Shown: positions 39,890 through 48,868 of the stretch, piece after piece
How positions within the stretch are numbered: position 1 is the first letter of the stretch
Layout of the letters: each line of letters begins with the position of its first letter
DNA from: an uncultured Faecalibacterium sp.
GTDB taxonomy: Bacteria > Bacillota > Clostridia > Oscillospirales > Ruminococcaceae
Direction of reading: 5' to 3'
Assembly (NCBI GenBank): GCA_934561555.1
Contig: CAKTGQ010000004.1
Span: forward strand, 86,899 to 150,898
DNA: 64,000 nt
The notes under the pieces: generated by a model
The model's database searches: none
The model's input: the letters and a program-made list of their open reading frames with translations, nothing else
What the model was told of the DNA's origin: nothing
Translations under genes and position numbers: made by a program

Positions 39890-41677
39890 ATGATGAAAAA
39901 GATCTCCCGCCGCTCGTTTTTGCAGGTTTGCAGCATTACTGCGGCAACGGCAGCGCTGACCGCCTGCGGCGGCGGTAAGACCGAAACGATTAAAAAAGAC
40001 AATGTGCACGAAGCCGTCACCTTTATGGCACCTTATAAGGAGGTAGAAGCCTTTATTGAGCAGGTGCACAACGTTTACCCGGAGGTGAATGTTGAGATCG
40101 TGCCGTACAGCGGTGATAATACCACCACCTGTTTGCAGAATATGTTTGCGGCGGGCGACCTGCCGGACGTCTGCACCTTGACGTACTACGACCCCCGGAT
40201 CGATCTAGTCTCCGACAAGCTGTTGGACCTTTCCGGTTACGATTTTACCGACAACTATGTGGAATCCCGCTTGCAGGATGTATTTGATAACGGCGCCATC
40301 TACCTGCTGCCCTCGACCTACAACTGCTACGGTATCACCTACAACAAGACCCTGCTGCAAAAATACGGCTGGGAGCTGCCCAATTCCTTTGCCGAGCTGG
40401 AAGTGCTGGCTGCAAAAGCCAAGGAGGCGAGGGTCGATCTCTGTCTGCCGCAGATCCAGTACCCGGGCTACGGTTTCCAGTATCTGTGCAACATTGCAGA
40501 CGCCGATTTCCTCGGCACGCTGGACGGCAAGCTGTGGCAGAAGGATTATCTTTCCGGCAAGGCAAACGTCAGCAACACCCCCGGCATGATGCAGGCGATG
40601 GCATACGTCCAGAAGTGGAAGGACATCGGGATGCTGAACGGCTCCGGCGATGCTATTGACGACAGTGTGACCCGGCAGAAAATGGCCGAGGGCAACACCC
40701 TGTTTTTGATCGGCAACACCAACGGCATCGTGGAGGCAGACGGCAACGCCAATAAATTCGGTCTGATGCCGTTTCTCTCGGAGGACGGCACCCAGAACGT
40801 TTTTGTGCTGAATGTGAACCGTTTCTACGGTCTGAACAAAAAGCTGGAGCAGAACCCCCAGAAGCTGGAGGACGCGCTCAAGGTGATGCGCGTCCTCTCC
40901 ACCGTTGCGGGTACCAGCGCTCTGCAGCCCGCATCGACGCTGAAAAGCAGCCTGCTGCCCTTCAAGGACGCAAAAGCGGACAACACCTATTATGCCGATA
41001 TTGCCAACGCCCTGAACGCAGGCAACACCGCGCCCTTTATCTATTCCGGCTGGGAAAACACCGTTGTAACCACCGGCAACAAGATGCTGGACTTCATGAA
41101 GGGCAATGCCACCATGGAGGATGTGATCCGTCAGCTGGACGAGGATCAGGATAGTGTGGTGAACAACACCCCAGATACCATCACCACCGTCACCGAGGAG
41201 TTATCACAGCAGGATTGCGCTATGCTGGTAGGCCGCTGCTTTGCACAGGCTACCGGCAGCGACCTTGCGCTGGTCTCGCTAAGCACATGGATTCCCGGCA
41301 ACCCTACCAACCAGAACCACCACGGCGTATCTGCCAAGCTGTACGCCAAGGGCATTACGGATTACGACCTTTCGGTCATCCTGCCCACCGGCTGGAACCG
41401 CACTATCCAGACTGTTAGCCTGACCGGGCAGCAGATCAGCGACCTGCTTGCTTCCGGCTACGATGCCTACGGCAACGGCAAGGGCTACCCCTATGTGCTG
41501 GTAAGCCCGGTGCAGCCGGAAGTAGGCAAGACCTATCAGGTTGCCATCTGCGGTGTGAGCGACCAGCTGGCTGCCGAAGCAACAGTAACAGACAGCGGCG
41601 TGGTGGGCATGGACGCCGCAAAGGCTTTCTTTGGCGCATACACCACCATCAGCCGGGCAGATACCGCATGGAGCTAA
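39890..41677 (+). CDS. Lipoprotein: solute-binding protein fused to a 5'-nucleotidase C-terminal domain
   Basis: 595 residues; GAGGAAGG eight bases before the ATG. Export signal SRRSFLQVCSITAATAAL with lipobox LTAC, so Tat-like and lipid-anchored. Residues 40-420 are a family-1 extracellular solute-binding protein (VTFMAPYKEVEAFIEQ, FAAGDLPDVCTLTYYD, YNCYGITYNKTLLQKYGWEL). From about residue 440 the sequence follows the 5'-nucleotidase C-terminal domain: GRCFAQATGSDLALVS, YDLSVILPTGWNRTIQTVSL, TGQQISDLL, without the metallophosphatase half. No transporter permease is nearby; a sensor kinase gene follows after 38 bases, so it probably presents ligand to that kinase. Confidence 0.82.
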   Translation: MMKKISRRSFLQVCSITAATAALTACGGGKTETIKKDNVHEAVTFMAPYKEVEAFIEQVHNVYPEVNVEIVPYSGDNTTTCLQNMFAAGDLPDVCTLTYYDPRIDLVSDKLLDLSGYDFTDNYVESRLQDVFDNGAIYLLPSTYNCYGITYNKTLLQKYGWELPNSFAELEVLAAKAKEARVDLCLPQIQYPGYGFQYLCNIADADFLGTLDGKLWQKDYLSGKANVSNTPGMMQAMAYVQKWKDIGMLNGSGDAIDDSVTRQKMAEGNTLFLIGNTNGIVEADGNANKFGLMPFLSEDGTQNVFVLNVNRFYGLNKKLEQNPQKLEDALKVMRVLSTVAGTSALQPASTLKSSLLPFKDAKADNTYYADIANALNAGNTAPFIYSGWENTVVTTGNKMLDFMKGNATMEDVIRQLDEDQDSVVNNTPDTITTVTEELSQQDCAMLVGRCFAQATGSDLALVSLSTWIPGNPTNQNHHGVSAKLYAKGITDYDLSVILPTGWNRTIQTVSLTGQQISDLLASGYDAYGNGKGYPYVLVSPVQPEVGKTYQVAICGVSDQLAAEATVTDSGVVGMDAAKAFFGAYTTISRADTAWS

Positions 41678-41715
41678 GGTGCATCTGAAAACAAAACGGA
41701 CAGGAGATACTGGAT

Positions 41716-43977
41716 GTGAACAACAAACTCTATAAAAAGCTGCTTGGGGGCTTCGGCTTTGTCAGCATCGTGTTGATCCTGACCCTTTTTGTCATGAGCC
41801 AGACCTACATCCAGAACCTTGTCTACCACGAGCGGCTGAGCCAGATGGAGGAGGTCACCCACCAGATGTTCCGCAATCTGGAGGATGTGATTGATAACCA
41901 CTGGGATATCGTGGATGTACAGTGCAATTATTTGTACTACACCCCACTAAAGACCGATACCGAGTTCTACCGCTATCTGAGCAAGCTGTCCGAGCTTGCC
42001 AATTACCATGAAAACCAGCTTGAACTGGTTGCCGTGGACTCCAGCGGGCGTTATTATACCGAGTATGGCAGCATGGGTCTGCTGCGGGAAATGACCTATC
42101 TGGAAAGTGCACCGGAGCGGGTCAGCTATGTTTCCAACGCGCTGACCGTGGACGACTCCCGGATGGTGTTCCTGCAGCAGCTTTCCACCCCCATCACACT
42201 GCAAAGCGGAGAAAAAGAGATCACCCTGCGCTATTTTGGCATCTCCCAGAGCATGACCCAGTTGAACGATTATTTCCGCTGCGACGCCTACGAAAATAAC
42301 AACAGCGTCTATGTGCTGGATAACGATGGCTTCAAGCTGTTCAACGCCAATGATACCGAGCTGCTGAAGGGGCACAACGTATACACCGTGCTCTCCCGGA
42401 TGTCCTATCTGCACGGCTCTTCCTTTGCAGTGGCAAAGGAGCGGCTTGCCCGCACAGGCTCCTGTTATTCCAACGCCGTGCTGGACGGGACCGAGTATTT
42501 CTACGCCCTGAAGCAGTTGGAAAATGCCCAGTGGACGCTGGCCTTCCTTGTCCCGGCAGAATATGTGGCCGTGAACACCCAAAAGCTGGTCAGCATCGTC
42601 ATGGCCATTATTGTAGGCTTTGCAACGGTGTTCTCCATCACGACAGTTTTTGCTGGCTGGATCTTCCTGCGGGAAAAGCAGCAGCGGGAGCTGCAGGCCG
42701 AAAAAGAAGCGAACCTCCGTCTGGAACAGTATAATATCCAGCTGACGCAGGCAAACGACGAGATGCAGCGGGCGCAGGATGTTGCCGCCGAGGCGCTGCA
42801 ATCCGCCGAGCGCGCCAGCAAGGCCAAGACGGACTTCCTTTCCAACATGAGCCACGATATTCGCACCCCCATGAACGCCATTATCGGCATTACCACCCTG
42901 ATGAAAAACGAGCTGCACGAGCCGGAAAAGCTTGCCGAGCATCTGGGCAAGCTGGAAAATTCCGGTCAGCTGCTGCTGGGCATCATCAACGATATTCTGG
43001 ATATGAGCCGCATCGAGAGCGGCAAGACCACCCTGAACATCGAGAAAATGAACCTGCCCCAGCAGGTCAGCCAGCTGGACAGCATCATCCGTCAGCAGGC
43101 AGGCCAGCGCAGCCAGACCTTTACGGTAAAAACCGATATGCAGCACGAAAATGTGCTGGGCGACCCCAACCGTTTGAATCAGGTGCTGATGAACATTCTC
43201 TCCAACGCGGTCAAGTATACGCCCAAGGGCGGGCACATCCGGTTGGAGGTAGAGGAGCTGCCCCGGAACGAGCACTACGCCCGATACCGCTTTGTGGTGC
43301 AGGATGACGGTATCGGCATGAGCGAAGCTTTCCAAAAGACCCTTTTTGAGCCCTTTACCCGCGAGGAAAAATCCGGCACCAACAAGGTGCAGGGCACCGG
43401 CCTTGGCATGGCGATTACCAAGAGTGTCGTGGACCTGATGGGCGGCTCCATCAGCGTGGAGAGCGCCACCGGCAAGGGCACCCGCTTTGAAGTGGTGCTG
43501 GAATTCCCCATCGATACCGAGGCAGACACGGCACAACAGGCGCAGGCACTCCCGGAGGAGGTCGAGGCTGCCTCTCCCCTGTCCGGCATGAAGTTCCTCT
43601 GTGCCGAGGATAACGCCATCAACGCCGAGATCTTGCAGATGCTGCTGGAAACAAAAGGCGCAAGCTGCACCATCTGCTCCAACGGGCAGGAGATCGTGGA
43701 TGCCTTTGCCAGCGTCAAATCCGGCGATTATGACATGATCCTGATGGATATCCAGATGCCGGTAATGGACGGCTTAGAAGCCACCCGCCGCATCCGCAGC
43801 AGCGAAAACCCGCTGGGCAGAACGATCCCCATCCTAGCCATGACCGCAAACGCCTTCCTTGAGGATATGCAAAAGAGCAAGGAAGCCGGCATGGACGAGC
43901 ATCTGTCCAAGCCTGTGGACATCAGCGCACTGGAACAGGTGGTGAAACGCTTCCGCGTTACCCCCCCCCGAAAATAA
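41716..43977 (+). CDS. Hybrid sensor histidine kinase/response regulator with extracellular sensor
   Basis: 753 residues, GTG start with CAGGAGATAC upstream. Helix 1 (GFVSIVLILTLFVMSQTYI), extracellular double-Cache-like domain (35-290), helix 2 (VSIVMAIIVGFATVFSITTV), coiled-coil linker, HisKA with FLSNMSHDIRTPMNA, HATPase with NILSNAVKYTPKGG, DDGIGM and GTGLGMAITK, then a receiver domain (FLCAEDNAIN, DMILMDIQMPVMDG). There is no separate DNA-binding regulator next to it, so output may be through another regulator. A run of nine C bases (43961-43969) lies just before the stop. Confidence 0.92.
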   Translation: MNNKLYKKLLGGFGFVSIVLILTLFVMSQTYIQNLVYHERLSQMEEVTHQMFRNLEDVIDNHWDIVDVQCNYLYYTPLKTDTEFYRYLSKLSELANYHENQLELVAVDSSGRYYTEYGSMGLLREMTYLESAPERVSYVSNALTVDDSRMVFLQQLSTPITLQSGEKEITLRYFGISQSMTQLNDYFRCDAYENNNSVYVLDNDGFKLFNANDTELLKGHNVYTVLSRMSYLHGSSFAVAKERLARTGSCYSNAVLDGTEYFYALKQLENAQWTLAFLVPAEYVAVNTQKLVSIVMAIIVGFATVFSITTVFAGWIFLREKQQRELQAEKEANLRLEQYNIQLTQANDEMQRAQDVAAEALQSAERASKAKTDFLSNMSHDIRTPMNAIIGITTLMKNELHEPEKLAEHLGKLENSGQLLLGIINDILDMSRIESGKTTLNIEKMNLPQQVSQLDSIIRQQAGQRSQTFTVKTDMQHENVLGDPNRLNQVLMNILSNAVKYTPKGGHIRLEVEELPRNEHYARYRFVVQDDGIGMSEAFQKTLFEPFTREEKSGTNKVQGTGLGMAITKSVVDLMGGSISVESATGKGTRFEVVLEFPIDTEADTAQQAQALPEEVEAASPLSGMKFLCAEDNAINAEILQMLLETKGASCTICSNGQEIVDAFASVKSGDYDMILMDIQMPVMDGLEATRRIRSSENPLGRTIPILAMTANAFLEDMQKSKEAGMDEHLSKPVDISALEQVVKRFRVTPPRK

Positions 43978-44024
43978 ATAGCGGTATACAGCGTTTTTGC
44001 CGCAAAGCGCCGCATAACCTTGCA

Positions 44025-44086
44025 TAAAAAAACTGCTGCCCCTTTGCACGGATGTTCTTGCATCCGGTGCGGGGCAGCAGTTTTTT
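44025..44086 (+). terminator. Terminator of the sensor kinase gene
   Basis: AAAAAAACTGCTGCCCC pairs with GGGGCAGCAGTTTTTT across a loop of about 28 bases that itself pairs (GCAC/GTGC, GGATG/CATCC). Confidence 0.85.
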
Positions 44087-44109
44087 GCGTTATAGAAGGA
44101 ACGTTACGC

Positions 44110-44580
44110 TCAGATGGGCATGGTCTGGTAGAACCAGTCCGAGATGGCCTTGCGGGTGTCGGCAAAGAACTTCTTCACCGGGCAGGCAGTATCCCGGGCT
44201 TCCTGTTCCAGATCCGTACCTGCGGGGAAGTTGCGGATGACGGTATATGCCACCGACTGCGGCGGCAGCGACATCATCACAGCCGGGTCGTGCACCACGC
44301 AGATCTGCTCGCCTACCGCAAGGGTAGCGGGGTCGGAGGTGGTCTTTTCGTCATGATCCTGCCAGACAGTGCTGTCGGTGACGATCATCTGGTAGGTCTC
44401 CTGCTCTTCCGCAGTCACCAGAATGGACTCCACCTTGCCTTCCACGGTGCGGCTGACGCCCTCTACTACACCATAATAGTAGAGCTTCTGGGAAAACAGC
44501 GCCGAAGCAGAGGGCAGCACGCTGACGCTGAGCAGCAGCACTGCAAGCAGGCAAAAGAGCGAGCGATAGGTCTTTTTCAT
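44110..44580 (-). CDS. Secreted hypothetical protein
   Basis: 156 residues with a clear signal peptide (MKKTYRSLFCLLAVLLLSVS to ASA). GGAGGTTTTC precedes the start. The mature part has beta-strand-rich character (VEGKVESILVTAEEQETYQM, TLAVGEQICVVHDP) like an OB-type domain, but I do not recognise a family. Two cysteines could form a disulfide. Stands alone between converging units. Confidence 0.75.
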   Translation of the reverse strand: MKKTYRSLFCLLAVLLLSVSVLPSASALFSQKLYYYGVVEGVSRTVEGKVESILVTAEEQETYQMIVTDSTVWQDHDEKTTSDPATLAVGEQICVVHDPAVMMSLPPQSVAYTVIRNFPAGTDLEQEARDTACPVKKFFADTRKAISDWFYQTMPI

Positions 44581-44704
44581 AGAAAACCTCCATTTTTCAT
44601 GTTGCAGCGGAGCGCCCGGCGCTCCCGGATGCCTTATTTTACCACAACTACCGTTGGATTTCTATATCCGGGCTTAACCGGCTATGGAAAATCAAATTTT
44701 ATGC

Positions 44705-44746
44705 AAAAAGGACTGCCGTGCAAAACAGCGCACAGCAGTCCTTTTT
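44705..44746 (-). terminator. Terminator of the M18 aminopeptidase
   Basis: AAAAGGACTGC-GTGC pairs with GCGC-GCAGTCCTTTTT, U-run on the minus strand. Confidence 0.8.
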
Positions 44747-44760
44747 ATGCTTTTATCCGT

Positions 44761-46077
44761 TTACTTGCTGATGGAAAGGGTGCCGAAAGCAGTCTCTTCA
44801 AAGTGGCTGCTGTACAGCTCCTGCATCAGCTTGATGAGCGAGAGGGTGTCCTCTGCACCGGCGGTCTCGTAGCAGGAGTGCATGGCCAGCTGGGGCAGAC
44901 CGATGTCCACACAGTTCATGGACACCTGTGCCATGGCCAGATTGCCCAGCGTGCTGCCGCCTACCTTATCGGAACGGTTTGCAAAGTACTGCAGCGGCAC
45001 ACCGGCGCGGGCAGCCAGCTCCCGGGCAGCGGCAACGCTCATGCCGTCGCTGGTGTACTTCTGGCCGGCGTGGGTCTTGATGACCACGCCCTTGTTCATG
45101 TAGGTGCAGTTGTTCACATCGGTGTGCTCCGGGTGGTTGGGGTGCACGGCGTGGGCGTTGTCGGCGCTGACCATAAAGCTGGAAGCCACCGCACGGTGGA
45201 AGTCCTCGTCGTTGCCGCCAAGGCTCTGGGCAATACGGTGCAGCACATCGTACAGGAAGGTGGAGGCTGCGCCCTGCTTGGTGCCGGAGCCCACTTCCTC
45301 ATTATCAAAGAAGGCTGCCACGCCGATGGAGCGGGCGTTCTTGGCGGTCAGCAGACCCTTCAGGATGCCGTAAACGCACTGCTGGTCGTCCAGACGGCCG
45401 CAGGAGATGAACTCCTCGTTGCAGCCCCAGACGGTGGCCTTTTCCCGCACATAGAGGAACAGGTCGCTGCCAAGGATCTGCTCCTCGGACACTTTCAGCT
45501 CCTCTGCGATCAGCTTTTTCAGTGCGCCCTCCTCGCAGGCACCGCCCAGCACGGGCAGCATATCCACCTGCTTGTTGAAGGAAGCCTTATCGTTGACCTC
45601 GCGGTTCATGTGGATGGCAACGCTGGGGATCATCAGCAGGTCGCGGTCCAGCGCCACCAGACGGGAAACGATGGCACCGTTCTCCTGCACCAGCACACGG
45701 CCTGCCACAGACAGCGGACGGTCCATCCATGTGGCGCAGATCATGCCGCCGTAGCCCTCGGTGTTCAGCTTGGTGTAGTTCTGCCCCATGTGGATCTCGG
45801 CGTTTTCCTTGATGCGGAAGCAGGGAGAATCTGTATGGGCGGCGGCAACGTTGAAGCTGTAGTTTTCCAGCTGGTCGCCCATGCGGAAGGCGATGATGCT
45901 GGAGCCATTGCGGCAGACAAAGTAGTCCTTGCCGGGTTCCAGCGCCCACTTGCGGCTTTCCAGCAGCTCGGCAAAACCTGCCTTCAGCAGGATATCCCGC
46001 ACAGCGGCGGTGGTGTGGTATGCGGTGGGGTTGCCGTCGATGAAGGACAGCATTTCACGGACTTCAGATGCGATCAT
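44761..46077 (-). CDS. apeB: M18-family aminopeptidase
   Basis: 438 residues, the usual length. Metal ligands in family positions: AAAHTDSPCF, GRLDDQQC, FFDNEEVGSGTKQGA, SADNAHAVHPNHPEHTD and the final AMHSCYETAGAEDT. Removes N-terminal (often acidic) residues from peptides in the cytosol. GGAGGTTTA precedes the start. It follows the APC permease on the same strand after a terminator, so it may be partly co-transcribed with the permease. Confidence 0.93.
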   Translation of the reverse strand: MIASEVREMLSFIDGNPTAYHTTAAVRDILLKAGFAELLESRKWALEPGKDYFVCRNGSSIIAFRMGDQLENYSFNVAAAHTDSPCFRIKENAEIHMGQNYTKLNTEGYGGMICATWMDRPLSVAGRVLVQENGAIVSRLVALDRDLLMIPSVAIHMNREVNDKASFNKQVDMLPVLGGACEEGALKKLIAEELKVSEEQILGSDLFLYVREKATVWGCNEEFISCGRLDDQQCVYGILKGLLTAKNARSIGVAAFFDNEEVGSGTKQGAASTFLYDVLHRIAQSLGGNDEDFHRAVASSFMVSADNAHAVHPNHPEHTDVNNCTYMNKGVVIKTHAGQKYTSDGMSVAAARELAARAGVPLQYFANRSDKVGGSTLGNLAMAQVSMNCVDIGLPQLAMHSCYETAGAEDTLSLIKLMQELYSSHFEETAFGTLSISK

Positions 46078-46103
46078 AAAATAAACCTCCTTGGGTGTAT
46101 CTG

Positions 46104-46137
46104 AAAAGAGCCGGTCAGTGCTGACCGGCCCTTTTTA
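46104..46137 (-). terminator. Terminator of the APC permease gene
   Basis: GAGCCGGTCAG pairs with CTGACCGGCCC around a two-base loop; C-T-rich U-run on the minus strand. Confidence 0.75.
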
Positions 46138-46149
46138 AGCATATTCAGG

Positions 46150-47592
46150 TTACTTTTTGGCAGCGGTCTGCTCGCGCTTTGCAAGGGCAGGCAGAATGAA
46201 TCCCAGCACAGTCAGCACCACGGGGGTGATGACGTTCAGTGCAAAGGTGAAGGGGTCCTTATCGTACATACCCAGCACGCAGCACACGGCGGTAACGGCA
46301 AAGCACCAGCCGCCGAAGAACTTGGCCACGGCCTGATTCTTGACAAAGCGGTACTCGGCGGGGATGGTGTCGTAGGCATTGCGCAGGGCGATGTAGGCGG
46401 CAAACACCCACAGGTAGCGCATGGGCATACACACAGAGTTCAGCTTGGTCAGCTGACGCAGAACGGCAGCAGCACCGGGCACAAAGGACTGTGCCAGAAT
46501 GATGGAGCCGGACAGCACAGCCACCATCTTGATGCCGTTGCTGTGCACACCGTGGGCGTTGACCTTGTGCAGAGCCTTCGGGATGAACTGCTTGGTGTGC
46601 TCGTTATCCAGCAGCATACGCAGCGGTGCGTCGATGCTCAAAATCAGCACGGCGAGCTGGCTGATGACGTTGCACAGGGCGTAGATGATCATGAACAGAT
46701 CGCCCACATGGTAGTACTGACCCAGCTTCTGGAAAGCCCAGTAGGAACTGTTGGCGACATAGGCGTTGAAGCTCTCTGCGCTGGCGTTGATGACGGCGGG
46801 GTCGAACATACGGCTCATGGCCAGCGTGCCCAGAATGGCGCAGGTGACCACCATGACGGCCAGCGCGATCATGCCGCGGGGGAAGCCCTTGCTGGGGTTC
46901 TCGACCTTATTGACGTAGGGAGAGATCTTCTCGCAGCCGCCCACAGCGAACACCAGAATGGACAGAGACGTGAAGTAGGTGACGTTGAAGTTGGGGATCA
47001 GACTGCTGAAGCTCAGGTTGGCGTGGACGTACTCTGCCGTGGGGTTGATGGCCGGGGCAGCGAACATCATCACGATGTACAGCAGAGACATGACGAAGGT
47101 GCAGGTGCCTGCGGCAGTCAGCAGCTTTTTCAGGGGGTTCAGACCCAGGCTTGCAATGTAGCAGCCCAGCAGCAAGATGCAGAAGGTAGCCAGCTGGATG
47201 TAGCGGGTAGGGAAGGAATCGTAGGTCTCCGCATTGCGGAAAACGGCCCAGCTCAGCGCCTTCAAAAAGCCGCTGCCCTTGCTGGCAATATAGGTGATGT
47301 GGCAGGCCCAGTAGGTCCAGCCGGCGTAGTAGGCCAGCTTGGCGTTGGTGGTCTGGTGCAGCCAGGAGCTGACACCGCCGCCCTCATTTTTAAAGGCAGA
47401 GCCCAGCTCACCCACCATCAGCGCATAGGGGATGAAGTACAGGACAAACATAAAGATCCAGCTGAAGATGACCTGCGGACCGTTAAAGTACACAAAGCCG
47501 TTGGTAATGTTGCCGAAGCCCCAGACCGTAGAAAAGGCCATGAAGGCAAGGGTAAGCCACGAGATCTTGGTGGCTTTTTCTTTGTTAGACAT
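46150..47592 (-). CDS. APC-superfamily amino acid permease
   Basis: 480 residues from MSNKEKATKISW, with GAGAGGAA upstream. Twelve helices; AFSTVWGFGNITNGFVYFNG in helix 1, LMVGELGSAFKNEGGGVSSW and AVGGCEKISPYVNKVENPSK in helices 2 and 6 to 7 identify the amino acid-polyamine-organocation (glutamate/GABA-like) group. Promoter at 47714-47742 carries a 28-bp palindrome of the GntR-FCD type; the FCD regulator gene lies just upstream, so it is the likely controller. Confidence 0.92.
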   Translation of the reverse strand: MSNKEKATKISWLTLAFMAFSTVWGFGNITNGFVYFNGPQVIFSWIFMFVLYFIPYALMVGELGSAFKNEGGGVSSWLHQTTNAKLAYYAGWTYWACHITYIASKGSGFLKALSWAVFRNAETYDSFPTRYIQLATFCILLLGCYIASLGLNPLKKLLTAAGTCTFVMSLLYIVMMFAAPAINPTAEYVHANLSFSSLIPNFNVTYFTSLSILVFAVGGCEKISPYVNKVENPSKGFPRGMIALAVMVVTCAILGTLAMSRMFDPAVINASAESFNAYVANSSYWAFQKLGQYYHVGDLFMIIYALCNVISQLAVLILSIDAPLRMLLDNEHTKQFIPKALHKVNAHGVHSNGIKMVAVLSGSIILAQSFVPGAAAVLRQLTKLNSVCMPMRYLWVFAAYIALRNAYDTIPAEYRFVKNQAVAKFFGGWCFAVTAVCCVLGMYDKDPFTFALNVITPVVLTVLGFILPALAKREQTAAKK

Positions 47593-47697
47593 ACGGACAA
47601 TTCCTCTCTTTCTTCTCCACACAGGGCGGAAGTTCCTGTAAGAAGGCCGAGGTTCCGCATACATTTTGCAATTTTTACCAAAAATATAGCAGCGCTC

Positions 47698-47769
47698 GAC
47701 CAATCACTTTGATAGTATAGCATAATTGCAGATTGTAGACAATCTGCAATTTCCATAAAATGATTGGTC
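47698..47769. promoter_or_regulatory. Permease promoter with nested palindromic operator
   Basis: Promoter on the minus strand: TTGTCT (47737-47742), 17-base spacer, TATACT (47714-47719). The perfect palindrome AATTGCAGATTGT (47724-47736), AG, ACAATCTGCAATT (47739-47751) covers the -35 box and contains the TTGT-N2-ACAA core usual for FCD-GntR proteins. An outer inverted repeat GACCAATCA (47698-47706) and TGATTGGTC (47761-47769) frames it. Confidence 0.75.
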
Positions 47770-47798
47770 AAAATTTAGACGGTCAGCCAAATTCTCCT

Positions 47799-48476
47799 TT
47801 ATTTTGCCGTTTCGTCCGCTGCCTGTACGGCGCTGTTTGCGCTGCGCATCCGCTCCATGGGCTCCATGTAGTGGGCGTAGACGGCACGGCAGGCAGCCTC
47901 GGTGTCGCCGCTTGCCAGTACCTCGTACAGCTTGGTGTGGATGCCGTTCTGCCGCTGCGCAAGGATCTCGTGGTTAGAGCCGCTGCTCACCCCAACAAGC
48001 AGGTTGCCGTAGTTCAGATCGTTCCAGAATTTCAGCAGCCTTGGCAGCCCTGCCCGCTGCACGATGACCGCATGGAAGCGGTTGTCGTTCTCCGCGATCT
48101 TTGAAAGATTCCCCGGCCGGACATTGCGCATCTCTTCTAAAATGCCGCGCAGGGTGCACAGATCCTCGTCCGGGAATTTGCAGTTAAAGTAGCGCAGCGC
48201 CGTCATTTCCAGATTTGCCCGCAGCAGATAGATCTCGTAGGCGTCCTCCGGTTTCACCCGGCGCACCGAGCAGCCCACATTGCGCGAATACTCGACCATA
48301 CCCTCCTGTTCCAGCTGCCGCAGCGCTTCCCGGATAGGTGCCCGGCTGGAGCCGAACTCCTCGGCAAGCCGCTGCTCTGCCAGCTTTGTGCCCGGCTGCA
48401 GCTCTCCGGTAAGGATCTTGCTCCTGATGGCAGAGGTGATACTTTCCCGTAAAGTCTGAAAGGCAAATTCGCCCAT
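47799..48476 (-). CDS. GntR-family regulator with FCD domain
   Basis: 225 residues. Winged helix at the N terminus (ESITSAIRSKILTGELQPGT, LAEEFGSSRAPIREALRQLE, GCSVRR), then a helical FCD effector domain (YEIYLLRANLEMTALRYF, ENDNRFHAVIVQRAG with Asp/His metal ligands, HTKLYEVLASGD). FCD proteins sense carboxylates or amino acids. Gene order puts it directly upstream of the permease it probably controls. Confidence 0.92.
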   Translation of the reverse strand: MGEFAFQTLRESITSAIRSKILTGELQPGTKLAEQRLAEEFGSSRAPIREALRQLEQEGMVEYSRNVGCSVRRVKPEDAYEIYLLRANLEMTALRYFNCKFPDEDLCTLRGILEEMRNVRPGNLSKIAENDNRFHAVIVQRAGLPRLLKFWNDLNYGNLLVGVSSGSNHEILAQRQNGIHTKLYEVLASGDTEAACRAVYAHYMEPMERMRSANSAVQAADETAK

Positions 48477-48659
48477 GACTTTTATCCCCCTTTTTTCCTT
48501 CTATACGTTCTTTTTTGCCGCACGCAGTCCGCAGCCGCTGCCAGTGCAGCCGCAGACCTGTATTGCGTGCGCCTTATAAGGATACCACGAAATTGTGGAA
48601 AAATAAAGCTTTGAGGGGAAAACAGACGTGTGCGCCGCCGCGCCACCCTCAGGGGCACG

Positions 48660-48755
48660 CCCTCTCAGGCGCTCCCGCGCCAGCTCTCCCAAAGGGAGAG
48701 CCGAGCCGTAAAGTCCATTCCTAAAGTATTCAGCACAATGAGAAAGCCTGTGAGC
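48660..48755 (+). repeat. Dispersed repeat module, isolated copy
   Basis: Carries CCCTCTCAG, GCGC-hairpin and CAGCTCTCCC-AAAGGGAGAGCC, then the spacer with CTAAAGTATT and CAATGAG, as in the field at 17080-17613. The stretch 48477-48868 otherwise contains only the Hsp20 terminator. Confidence 0.75.
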
Positions 48756-48789
48756 CTGCCAAGGGCACTACTCCCCAAAGGTGTTACAC

Positions 48790-48830
48790 AAAAAATGCCC
48801 CCGGAGGGCCTTACAGCTCTCCGGGGGCAT
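48790..48830 (-). terminator. Terminator of the Hsp20 gene
   Basis: Perfect 12-pair stem 48795-48806 with 48819-48830, U-run on the minus strand. Confidence 0.88.
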
Positions 48831-48868
48831 CCTATGTACGTTATGCCTTGGCGCACACGACCGGCATT

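Noticed and set aside
46543..47712. Plus-strand open frame opposite the APC permease
   Set aside because: Same bias shadow; the permease and its promoter explain the region.
48602..48665. Protein-coding gene between GntR and Hsp20
   Set aside because: Only short frames without ribosome-binding sites; the stretch is explained by a repeat and a terminator.
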